Shown here: positions 1 through 5,888 of the stretch, piece by piece
Numbering within the stretch: position 1 is the stretch's first letter
Layout of the letters: each line of letters starts with the position of its first letter
DNA from: Actinomycetota bacterium
GTDB taxonomy: Bacteria; Actinomycetota; Humimicrobiia; Humimicrobiales; Humimicrobiaceae
DNA length: 6,051 nucleotides
Direction: 5' to 3'
NCBI GenBank assembly: GCA_023379515.1
Contig: JAMCQQ010000087.1
Coordinates: forward strand, 1 to 6,051
The notes under the pieces: model-generated
Told to the model about the DNA's origin: nothing
Seen by the model: only the letters and a program-made list of their open reading frames with translations
Database searches by the model: none
Made by a program: the position numbers and the translations under genes

Positions 1-1133
1 AAGCTTTTTCTGTTCAAAGTACGAAAAATGCCACCAAAACAATCTTTGAAATTCAGAGAAAATTAAATTCTGCCGGCCTGCAAAAAGGAGTGAATCTGGC
101 GCTGCAGTCCGTTAATAAACAAACTTTAAAGAGCGTTAACCGCAGCAATATTTCTGCTGAACAATTCCAGGAACTCCAAAGGATGTTTACTGATGCCGGA
201 ATAGCAACATTCTCTGATATGATATTAGGATTGCCCGATGAAACATACGATACTTTTGTTAACGGGGTTTCCAGCGTTATTGAAGTCGGACAGCATAACA
301 GAATACAGTTTATAAATCTGGCCTTACTTGAAAATACTGAAATGGCGTCCAGGGAGTACATAGAAAAATTCGGCCTTATTTTACAGGAATCGAAGATGAT
401 TTCGCATCATACCAGCATAAATCAGGACAATGAAGTACCTGAAACACAAACACTTGTTGTCGGTACAAATTCTATGTCTAAACAGGATTGGGTTAGAACG
501 CGTTCTTTCTGCTGGATGATATCATTAATGCATTTCGATAAACTTCTTCAGATTCCTTTTGTTGTTCTAAATAAGGCTTATTCGCTAAGCTACAGACAGG
601 TAATAGAGTGGTTTTTAACCGAAGATAAGGAATATCCTATAATTTCAGAAATAGTTTCCCTTTTTAATAAAAAAGCTTTATCAACTCAATCCGGAGACGT
701 TGAATGCATACCATCAGAAAAGTGGCTTAATATGTATTGGCCTGCAGATGAATTTGTTTTTATAAAATTATGCACCGAAAATAATTTACTAAAGTTTTAC
801 GAAGAGGCCAAAAAGATTATTTCTGGTAATTTACAGAAATTAGGTATTGTAATACCTGAAAATCTGCTTAATGATGCCTTTACCTCAAATTTTGAATTGA
901 TAAAACAGCCTTTTATAAAAGAAAATAAAGAAATAAAATTAAATTATAATATACTTGAATTCTACCAGGCAGCTCTGGTAGCAAAAGATATTCCTTTAAA
1001 AAGCGGCCCTTTTTGTTATGAAATTATACGTAGCCAAACCGGATGGGATTCATGGCCTGGCTGGTGTAAACAAATGGTTTGGTTTGGTACAAAAAAGGGC
1101 GATTATCTGTATTCTTTCATAAAAAAGAATTAG
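1..1133 (+). CDS. Radical SAM protein, probably B12-binding type, 5'-truncated by window edge
   Basis: The frame is open from base 3 to the TAG at 1131-1133, giving about 376 visible residues. The GTG at 90 is not the true start, because homologous-looking sequence continues upstream of it. What is seen is the second half of a radical SAM barrel. A segment reading NLALQSVNKQTLKSVNR resembles the 'QS.n...l..i.R.n' strand and helix. DMILGLPDETYDTF matches the G-x-I-x-G-x-x-E type motif that contacts SAM. IQFINLALLENTEM matches the late barrel strand. The CxxxCxxC cluster motif and any cobalamin domain would lie upstream and cannot be seen. About 250 residues follow the barrel, ending in a Trp-rich segment. 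Such proteins are common in surface-polysaccharide clusters, often as methyltransferases or other modifiers of unknown substrate. The family call is fairly firm; the B12-binding subtype and the substrate are inference. Confidence 0.8.
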   Translation, partial: AFSVQSTKNATKTIFEIQRKLNSAGLQKGVNLALQSVNKQTLKSVNRSNISAEQFQELQRMFTDAGIATFSDMILGLPDETYDTFVNGVSSVIEVGQHNRIQFINLALLENTEMASREYIEKFGLILQESKMISHHTSINQDNEVPETQTLVVGTNSMSKQDWVRTRSFCWMISLMHFDKLLQIPFVVLNKAYSLSYRQVIEWFLTEDKEYPIISEIVSLFNKKALSTQSGDVECIPSEKWLNMYWPADEFVFIKLCTENNLLKFYEEAKKIISGNLQKLGIVIPENLLNDAFTSNFELIKQPFIKENKEIKLNYNILEFYQAALVAKDIPLKSGPFCYEIIRSQTGWDSWPGWCKQMVWFGTKKGDYLYSFIKKN

Positions 1134-1162
1134 CTTATTTATACAAACAACAAAGACACAAA

Positions 1163-2140
1163 ATGCAGAATTCTTTCTCAGGTAAAAAAGTATTAATTGC
1201 CGGAGGAACAGGCATGATAGGTATTCAGCTTGTTAAAATGCTTGTTGATTCTGGAGCAAAAGTAAGGATTGCTTCGCTGGATGATCCTTCAAGGGCGCAT
1301 CCAGCAGCTGAATTTATGAGCAAGGATCTTACTTGTCTTGATAATTGTTTACAAGCCTGCAGGGGTATGGATTTTGTATTTAATCTCTTAGGAGTTAAGG
1401 CTTCACCAGATATAGCTTCTAATAAACCCGGGCGTTTTATGTATGCGACGGTGTCTATGGAGATGAACATGCTTGAGGCAGCACGTCGCGAAGGCGTATC
1501 AGGGTATCTTCTTACAAGTTCAGTTGGTGTGTATGCGCCAGCCAAAATATTTAATGAAGATGATGTTTGGAAAACCTTTCCTTCTCCTAATGACTGGTTT
1601 ACAGGATGGTCTAAACGCATTGGCGAGCTCCAGGCAGAAGCTTACAGAAAAGAATACGATTGGAACAACCTGGTTATAGTTCGTCCTGCGAATGTGTACG
1701 GGCCTTATGACAATTTTGAAAGAGAGAATGCAATGGTTGTGCCTTCTCTTATTAAACGGGCTATATCCGGAGAAAATCCGCTAAAAGTTTGGGGCGACGG
1801 TACTGCAGTAAGAGATTTTATTCATGCTAAAGATGTTGCTTCTGGAATGCTGTTGCTTGCTGAAAAGCTGCCTGATAAACCGGTTAATCTTGGCAGCGGA
1901 GTCGGAGTTTCAATAAGAGAGCTTGTGGAAATTATTATTTCAAACTTAGGAGAGAAGCCGAAAGTTCTATGGGACGAGTTAAAGCCAAAGGGAGACGACC
2001 AGCGCATATTAAGCATGACGAGGGCCAAGGAACTTGGGTTTGAACCTAAGATATCACTTAGCGAAGGCATCAAGGAAACTATGGAATGGTATAGAAAATA
2101 TAAAGATATTGCACATCTACGATACGATGTTTATGAGTAA
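1163..2140 (+). CDS. NAD-dependent epimerase/dehydratase (extended SDR), first of three
   Basis: 325 residues, a normal length for an extended SDR acting on sugar nucleotides in the cytosol. The N-terminal Rossmann strand carries GGTGMIG at residues 14-20. TSS at 118-120 is the usual post-beta5 Ser/Thr region. RPANVYGPYDNF and VWGDGTAVRDFIHAKDVA are the substrate-domain signatures of the epimerase family. Where the YxxxK dyad should be, the protein reads TGWSK (147-151), so Lys151 is kept but Thr147 replaces Tyr. Glu155, four residues after the Lys, fits the usual alignment. The ATG at 1163 was chosen because the glycine loop then sits at the usual distance from the N-terminus. An in-frame TTG at 1079 would overlap the radical SAM gene by 55 bases and add a non-homologous 28-residue tail. 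The upstream Shine-Dalgarno is weak. The exact reaction (4,6-dehydratase, 4-oxidase, epimerase or reductase) cannot be set from sequence; a nucleotide-linked heptose is the likely substrate given the HddA-like kinase downstream. Confidence 0.9.
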   Translation: MQNSFSGKKVLIAGGTGMIGIQLVKMLVDSGAKVRIASLDDPSRAHPAAEFMSKDLTCLDNCLQACRGMDFVFNLLGVKASPDIASNKPGRFMYATVSMEMNMLEAARREGVSGYLLTSSVGVYAPAKIFNEDDVWKTFPSPNDWFTGWSKRIGELQAEAYRKEYDWNNLVIVRPANVYGPYDNFERENAMVVPSLIKRAISGENPLKVWGDGTAVRDFIHAKDVASGMLLLAEKLPDKPVNLGSGVGVSIRELVEIIISNLGEKPKVLWDELKPKGDDQRILSMTRAKELGFEPKISLSEGIKETMEWYRKYKDIAHLRYDVYE

Positions 2141-2153
2141 TTTGGCTCATAAA
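2130..2153 (+). other. Stem-loop enclosing the stop codon of the first SDR gene
   Basis: TTTATGAG (2130-2137) and CTCATAAA (2146-2153) are perfect 8-base inverted arms around an 8-base loop that holds the TAA stop. A G:U and a further U:A pair could extend the stem to 10. No T-run follows, so it is not a standard intrinsic terminator. It could affect translation coupling, processing or mRNA stability. Confidence 0.5.
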
Positions 2154-2176
2154 TACATTTAAGGCAGGCAAAGACA

Positions 2177-3118
2177 ATGGGAAAAAGAATATTAGTTGCA
2201 GGACAATGAAGTACGGTAGGCCGTAATCTGATAATCAAATTGTCAGAATCCGGTTTACCTTTTGTATCTACAAGGCATAAAGGTGCAGCTTCAGCAGATA
2301 ATATTGATTTCGTGCCTTTTGATTTCTGCGAATTCCAGGATTGTCTATCGGCTACTATGAATATAAATGTAACAGTATTGTGTGCTGCTGTTTCATATGG
2401 CGCAAAAAGAAATAGGGAAATGCCGACTGCCGCAATTCTACCTAACCTAAAAATATTTACAGGTTTATTTGAGGCCTGTGCCCGCAATAATGTTAAGACT
2501 GTGATTATGTTAAGCAGTTCTACAATATATCAACCTTGTGATTACCCGATAAAAGAAGATGATTTAGATTTAAATCAGCCTCCATATTCAGGATATTTTG
2601 GTGTAGGCTGGACATATCGTTACTTAGAGCAGCTGGCTGCTTTATATTCCAGGACATATGATATGAAGATTATAGTTCTGAGACCTACAAATATCTATGG
2701 GCCTTTTGATAAGTTTGATAAGGAAAAGGCACATGTCATACCATCTCTTATACACAGAGTTTTAAACAGAGAGGATCCTTTTGAAGTATGGGGTTCTTCT
2801 GATGTAGTGCGGGATTTCATTTTTGTTGATGATCTGGTTAAAGATATATTGGCTATACTTAAGGAAGAAGTAAATGTTAATAATCTGCCTGTAAATATCT
2901 GCAGTGGTAAGCCTATGACAATAAAAGACGCGGCTGAGACTATATTGCAGGTCTGTAATTATGAAACAAAAATATGTTTTAATTCTGATAAACCTTCAGC
3001 GATATCTTATAGAGCTGTAGATAACTCAAGATATATACAGCTTTTTGGAGCCAGAAAAAGGACAGCTTTTGAAGACGGAATTAAGAAAACTGTTGAATGG
3101 TATAAGAAATATAAATAG
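2177..3118 (+). CDS. NAD-dependent epimerase/dehydratase (extended SDR), second of three; interrupted by in-frame TGA
   Basis: The frame from the ATG at 2177 encodes a typical Rossmann start, MGKRILVAGQ, then TGA at 2207-2209, then STVGRNLIIKL and an intact extended-SDR frame to the TAG at 3116-3118. The total is 313 codon positions counting the TGA, which matches the neighbouring paralogues. A start after the stop is possible (TTG at 2240), but it would remove the first beta-strand and the glycine loop and has no good ribosome-binding site. Family signatures are LSSSTIY, RPTNIYGPFDKF, VWGSSDVVRDFIFVDDL and a C-terminal KKTVEWYKKYK shared with the other two SDRs. The dyad region reads VGWTY, so both Tyr and Lys of YxxxK are replaced (Val143 and Tyr147, counting from 2177). 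Either the gene is freshly inactivated, the TGA is read through or recoded, or the base is a sequencing error. The clean downstream frame argues against old decay. Confidence 0.75.
2207..2209 (+). other. In-frame TGA codon within the SDR glycine loop
   Basis: Codon 11 of the frame starting at 2177. Aligned with the GGTGMIG of the upstream paralogue and GGSGFIG of the downstream one, the loop reads G-Q-[TGA]-S-T-V-G, so the TGA falls at the variable third position of the loop. A single transition from CGA (Arg, as in the GHRGMVG loop of GDP-fucose synthase) or a single change from GGA (Gly) would create it. The six complete gene ends seen here use TAA or TAG. Confidence 0.85.
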
Positions 3119-3134
3119 TGTTTTATAACACTAT
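3115..3134 (+). other. Stem-loop at the stop codon of the second SDR gene
   Basis: ATAGTGTT (3115-3122) and AACACTAT (3127-3134) form a perfect 8-base stem with a TTAT loop. The TAG stop at 3116-3118 lies in the left arm. No T-run follows, and the strong Shine-Dalgarno of the next gene starts six bases later. It is therefore more likely a processing or translational element than a terminator. Confidence 0.5.
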
Positions 3135-3139
3135 AACTA

Positions 3140-3146
3140 AAGGAGG
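3140..3146 (+). promoter_or_regulatory. Strong Shine-Dalgarno for the RmlC-like gene
   Basis: AAGGAGG lies 11 bases before the ATG at 3158. It is the strongest ribosome-binding site in the cluster and is somewhat far from its start codon. No in-frame alternative start exists closer to it, because a TAG at 3151-3153 intervenes near the TTG at 3149. The strength contrasts with the weak sites before the two preceding SDR genes. Confidence 0.75.
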
Positions 3147-3157
3147 ATTGTAGAGAC

Positions 3158-3664
3158 ATGATTAATGTTGAGCATACGAAATTAGATAGAGTACTGCTGA
3201 TAAAACCTAGTGTTTTTGAAGATCATCGCGGCCAGTATATTGAAATATATAACGAAGCTCTCTATAGAGACCATGGCATTGATGTTAGATTTATGCAGGA
3301 TGATATTTCGGTTTCATTTAAAGATGTTTTAAGGGGTATACATGGCGATTCAGAGACTTGGAAATTAATTTCTTGCCTTTATGGTGAATTTTATTTGGCA
3401 GTTGTGAACTGGGATAGTTCGTCTGCGCAATATGGGCAATGGGAATCGTTTATTTTATCTGAAAAAAATAGGATGCAAGTTCTTGTCCCGCCAAAATTCG
3501 GTAACGGGCATTTGGTCCTTTCTGACAGGGCTATTTTTCATTACAAGCAATCTACGTATTATAATAGGGCAGGCCAGTTTACTATTATGTGGAATGATCC
3601 TAAGCTAAAGATTAATTGGCCGATAAACAATCCTATTTTGTCAAAGAGGGATGGAGCAAAGTAG
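3158..3664 (+). CDS. RmlC-type sugar-nucleotide 3- or 3,5-epimerase (cupin)
   Basis: 168 residues, close to the usual 170-190 of the dTDP-4-dehydrorhamnose 3,5-epimerase family. Family landmarks in order: VFEDHRGQYIEIYN (19-32), FMQDDISVSFKDVLRGIH (45-62), QVLVPPKFGNGHLVLSD (107-123), YKQSTYYNRAGQ (129-140) and WNDPKLKINWP (145-155). His62 in RGIH corresponds to the catalytic base, and Tyr134 or Tyr135 to the acid. The usual RGLHYQ is RGIHGD here, and the usual FAHGF is FGNGHL, so this is a divergent member. In GDP-heptose clusters, enzymes of this family epimerise 4-keto heptoses at C3 or at C3 and C5; that substrate is inferred from the HddA-like kinase in the same operon. A nucleoside-diphosphate-4-keto-6-deoxyhexose is the alternative. 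It is probably a soluble dimer. Its stop codon abuts the ATG of the next SDR, so translational coupling is likely. Confidence 0.87.
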   Translation: MINVEHTKLDRVLLIKPSVFEDHRGQYIEIYNEALYRDHGIDVRFMQDDISVSFKDVLRGIHGDSETWKLISCLYGEFYLAVVNWDSSSAQYGQWESFILSEKNRMQVLVPPKFGNGHLVLSDRAIFHYKQSTYYNRAGQFTIMWNDPKLKINWPINNPILSKRDGAK

Positions 3665-4630
3665 ATGTTTAGCGGAAAGAATATATTAATTACAGGTGGT
3701 AGCGGATTTATAGGCGTTAATTTAATCAAAAAGCTCTTATCATTAGGAGCAAACCTACGTTCGACCGTCCATAAAAAACCCCCGGTTTTAAATGATAAAA
3801 AAATAGAATACGTAAAATGTGATTTATTGCTGATGGATGATTGTAAAAAGATAGTTAAGGACATGGATTATGTCTTTATGTGCGCCGCAAATACATCCGG
3901 AGCAGCGGTTATAGCTTCTACGCCTTTGGTGCATGTAACTCCTAATATTATAATGAATTCACAGGTGTTAGAGGCAGCTTACAATGCTAGGATAAAGAAA
4001 TTTGTATGGTTAAGCAGCAATGCAGCATATCCGCCTACAGGCGATAGGCCAGTCAAAGAAGAAGAAATGTTTAATGGTGATCCGTATGATGTGTATTTTG
4101 GAGTTGGCTGGATGAAGCGTTATACTGAGATCCTGTGCAGGCTATATTCTGAAAAACTTAAGGATAAAATGGTTACTGTTGTCCTTAGACCCTCGAATAT
4201 ATATGGGCCGTATGATGATTTTGATTTTGCTACGTCTCACATGATGGCAGCTACAATCCGAAAGGTAGTAGAGAGGCATAGCCCGATAGAGATCTGGGGC
4301 ACGGGAGACGATATAAGAGATTTAATTTATATTGACGATTTTATAGAGGCTCTTATTTTAGCTGCAGAGAAGATTGATACCTATGACCCAATTAACATAG
4401 GATTTGGGAGAGCCTACAGCGTAAAAGAGATTTTGATAATCCTTTTTGAACTTGAGAATTACAAAAATCCTGTAGTAAAATTTGATACAACAAAGCCCTC
4501 TATGATCCCTGTGAGACTTATTGATACAACAAAAGCTGAGAGAGTACTGGGATTTAAAGCTCGAACAGATATTCGCGGAGGTATAAGAAAAACAGTTGAG
4601 TGGTATAAATCTAACAGCGAGAATTCATAA
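3665..4630 (+). CDS. NAD-dependent epimerase/dehydratase (extended SDR), third of three
   Basis: 321 residues. GGSGFIG (11-17) is the NAD(P)-binding loop. LSSN (116-119) follows beta5, RPSNIYGPYDDF begins at 175, and IWGTGDDIRDLIYIDDFIEA marks the substrate domain. The dyad region reads YFGVGWMKRYTE: Lys151 is present, but Val147 replaces the Tyr of YxxxK. A Tyr at 144, seven residues before the Lys, is shared with the second SDR (same YFGVGW string) but not the first. The start is the ATG directly after the TAG of the RmlC-like gene, with GGAG at 3653-3656 eight bases upstream. It shares the C-terminal KTVEWYK end with both other SDRs, so the three look like diverged paralogues. It is a candidate reductase, epimerase or dehydrogenase acting with the RmlC-like protein on a keto-sugar nucleotide; the exact step is not determinable. 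GDP-fucose-synthase-like reductase is one possibility. Confidence 0.9.
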   Translation: MFSGKNILITGGSGFIGVNLIKKLLSLGANLRSTVHKKPPVLNDKKIEYVKCDLLLMDDCKKIVKDMDYVFMCAANTSGAAVIASTPLVHVTPNIIMNSQVLEAAYNARIKKFVWLSSNAAYPPTGDRPVKEEEMFNGDPYDVYFGVGWMKRYTEILCRLYSEKLKDKMVTVVLRPSNIYGPYDDFDFATSHMMAATIRKVVERHSPIEIWGTGDDIRDLIYIDDFIEALILAAEKIDTYDPINIGFGRAYSVKEILIILFELENYKNPVVKFDTTKPSMIPVRLIDTTKAERVLGFKARTDIRGGIRKTVEWYKSNSENS

Positions 4631-4642
4631 TAATTGTAAAAT

Positions 4643-4647
4643 GGAGG
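4643..4647 (+). promoter_or_regulatory. Shine-Dalgarno for the HddA-like kinase
   Basis: GGAGG, seven bases before the ATG at 4655. Near-ideal spacing supports this start. A 9-base direct repeat, CATAATAAT (4626-4634 and 4648-4656), brackets it. The second copy overlaps the start codon, so the repeat may be chance in AT-rich sequence. Confidence 0.7.
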
Positions 4648-4654
4648 CATAATA

Positions 4655-5644
4655 ATGATAATTACCAGAACTCCTTTTAGAATCTCTTTTTTTGGTGGCG
4701 GTACGGATTACCCCGGGTATTATGAAGAACACGGAGGGGCCTGCTTGAGCACTACAATTAACAGGTACTGTTATATTACCTGTCGTTATCTCCCACCGTT
4801 TTTTGACCATAAATTTGTTGTTCGGTATTCAAAAAAAGAGCTTACAAAAACCATAGATGAAATTGTCCATCCTTCTGCGCGCGAATGCCTGAAGTTTATG
4901 GGAATAGACAGGGGGGTAGAGATAATACATACCAGCGATCTGCCGGCTATGTCAGGCATAGGTTCAAGCTCCGCATTTACAGTAGGCCTGCTTAATGCAC
5001 TTTATTCTCTTAAAGGGCAGATGCAGACAAAACGTAAACTAGCTTTTGATGCTATTTATGTTGAGCAGAATATGATCCGTGAGAATGTAGGGTCGCAGGA
5101 CCAGGTCGCTATTGCTTTCGGCGGGTTTAACAAGATAGATTTTAAAGGTCAAAACGAAATTTTTGTCCAGCCTGTTACTATAGGAAAAGAAAAAATGGAG
5201 TATTTCCAAAGCCACTTTCTTCTTTATTTTACCGGGTTTTCAAGGTTTGCTTCTGAGATTGCAGAGGAACAAATTAAAAGGATACCGGAAAATATAAAAG
5301 AACTTACAGCTATGAAACAAATGGTAGAAGCTGCTATTGATATACTTAACGGTCCAATCGATTCAATAAATGATTTTGGTAAAATGCTGGACGAAAGCTG
5401 GTCATTAAAAAAGCTCCTTGGAAAACTTGTTTCCAACAATAATATTGATCAGATATATGAAGCTGCTAAAAGCGCTGGTGCTATTGGCGGTAAGATTTGC
5501 GGAGCAGGGGCCGGAGGATTTATGGTTTTATTTATTCCGCCTGAAAAGCAGCCCAAAGTTAAGGAAGTGTTAAAGAAACTAATACTTGTTCCATTCCAGT
5601 TTGAAAATATCGGGTCTCATGTAATTCACTACACAGCCTATTAA
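4655..5644 (+). CDS. hddA: D-glycero-alpha-D-manno-heptose 7-phosphate kinase-like GHMP kinase
   Basis: 329 residues, in line with HddA proteins. GHMP kinase motifs appear in order. The N-terminus TRTPFRISFFGGGTDYP (4-20) is the substrate-side motif typical of heptose-phosphate kinases. LPAMSGIGSSSAFTVGLLNAL (96-116) is the ATP-binding PxxxGxGSSSA motif. KICGAGAGGFMVLF (280-293) is the C-terminal glycine-rich motif 3. ENVGSQDQ carries the Asp-containing segment near the active site. Family knowledge: HddA phosphorylates C1 of D-glycero-alpha-D-manno-heptose 7-phosphate, giving the 1,7-bisphosphate on the way to GDP-D-glycero-alpha-D-manno-heptose. GmhA, GmhB and HddC, which supply the other steps, are not in this window. 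The gene sits 24 bases after the third SDR and ends the tightly spaced run. A related sugar kinase (for example a fucokinase-like GHMP protein) is less likely given the FGGGTDYP N-terminus. Confidence 0.85.
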   Translation: MIITRTPFRISFFGGGTDYPGYYEEHGGACLSTTINRYCYITCRYLPPFFDHKFVVRYSKKELTKTIDEIVHPSARECLKFMGIDRGVEIIHTSDLPAMSGIGSSSAFTVGLLNALYSLKGQMQTKRKLAFDAIYVEQNMIRENVGSQDQVAIAFGGFNKIDFKGQNEIFVQPVTIGKEKMEYFQSHFLLYFTGFSRFASEIAEEQIKRIPENIKELTAMKQMVEAAIDILNGPIDSINDFGKMLDESWSLKKLLGKLVSNNNIDQIYEAAKSAGAIGGKICGAGAGGFMVLFIPPEKQPKVKEVLKKLILVPFQFENIGSHVIHYTAY

Positions 5645-5760
5645 TAGCTTGGAGGAATCTTCTGATTCATTTTCTGTAATTGATGCAATCCAAACTGCAT
5701 TTGATGGGATCATTCTATTTAGGTACCCCACAGAATCTTAAACTGTTCAACAATTTTAGT

Positions 5761-5817
5761 TAAAAATCTTTTTTTGATATCATATACTAAATTGGAAAGA
5801 CTAAATAAAAATCTTTT
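5761..5817. repeat. 12-base direct repeat, two copies
   Basis: TAAAAATCTTTT occurs at 5761-5772 and again at 5806-5817, 45 bases apart. The spacing is close to four helical turns, so it could be an operator pair ahead of the membrane-protein gene. The sequence is low in complexity and chance is a real alternative. Confidence 0.4.
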
Positions 5818-5822
5818 ATAAG
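5792..5822 (+). promoter_or_regulatory. Weak sigma70-like promoter candidate
   Basis: TTGGAA (5792-5797, 4 of 6 matches to TTGACA) and TATAAG (5817-5822, 5 of 6 to TATAAT) are separated by 19 bases, slightly longer than ideal. It would drive the membrane-protein gene at 5889 with a leader of about 60 bases. In DNA this A/T-rich such matches are frequent, so confidence is low. Confidence 0.2.
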
Positions 5823-5888
5823 TATATGTTAGTTTGTTTAGCAGGCTTAATAGTTACGAAAAAATTGTAATTCAAAAGTAGAACACTC

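Larger units (their letters stand above)
5645..5888. other. Non-coding gap with orphan Shine-Dalgarno, T/A-rich
   Basis: About 240 bases separate the kinase stop from the next ATG, the longest gap in the window. A perfect GGAGG at 5651-5655 follows the kinase at once, but no ATG, GTG or TTG opens a useful frame at the right distance. One frame is open from the kinase stop region to a TAA at about 5742 (roughly 30 codons, including SVIDAIQTAFDGIILF) without a recognisable start; I do not identify it. From about 5740 onward the sequence is strongly A/T-rich and reads as intergenic. I see no convincing intrinsic terminator, tRNA or minus-strand gene. Confidence 0.5.

Noticed and set aside
1..6. 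HindIII site at the first base as evidence of a cloned fragment
   Set aside because: AAGCTT also occurs uncut at 673 and 1638, so a complete HindIII digest is excluded. Partial digestion or chance cannot be told apart.
90..92. GTG at 90 as the start of the radical SAM gene
   Set aside because: The frame is open to the left edge, and the start would fall in the middle of a radical SAM barrel. AAAGGAG upstream is coincidental.
1079..1162. TTG at 1079 as the start of the first SDR
   Set aside because: It overlaps the radical SAM gene by 55 bases, has no Shine-Dalgarno, and adds a basic tail before the Rossmann fold. The ATG at 1163 gives a normal N-terminus.
1225..2487. Open frames on the minus strand and in other + frames across the first two SDR genes
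   Set aside because: They lie antisense or out of frame to well-supported genes, show no family motifs, and have no ribosome-binding sites.
2240..3118. TTG at 2240 as a genuine start for the second SDR
   Set aside because: It would produce a protein lacking the first beta-strand and NAD-binding loop, which are plainly encoded upstream of and across the TGA. No ribosome-binding site precedes it.
2177..3118. Genome-wide TGA reassignment (for example to Gly or Trp)
   Set aside because: Only one in-frame TGA occurs in about 5 kb of coding sequence, and Gly and Trp are otherwise encoded normally. A reassigned code would show many.
3559..5439. Minus-strand open frames across the third SDR and the kinase
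   Set aside because: These are shadows of strongly supported + strand genes with no recognisable domain.
5761..5817. CRISPR or tandem-repeat array
   Set aside because: Only two 12-base A/T-rich copies occur, with no further units or spacers.
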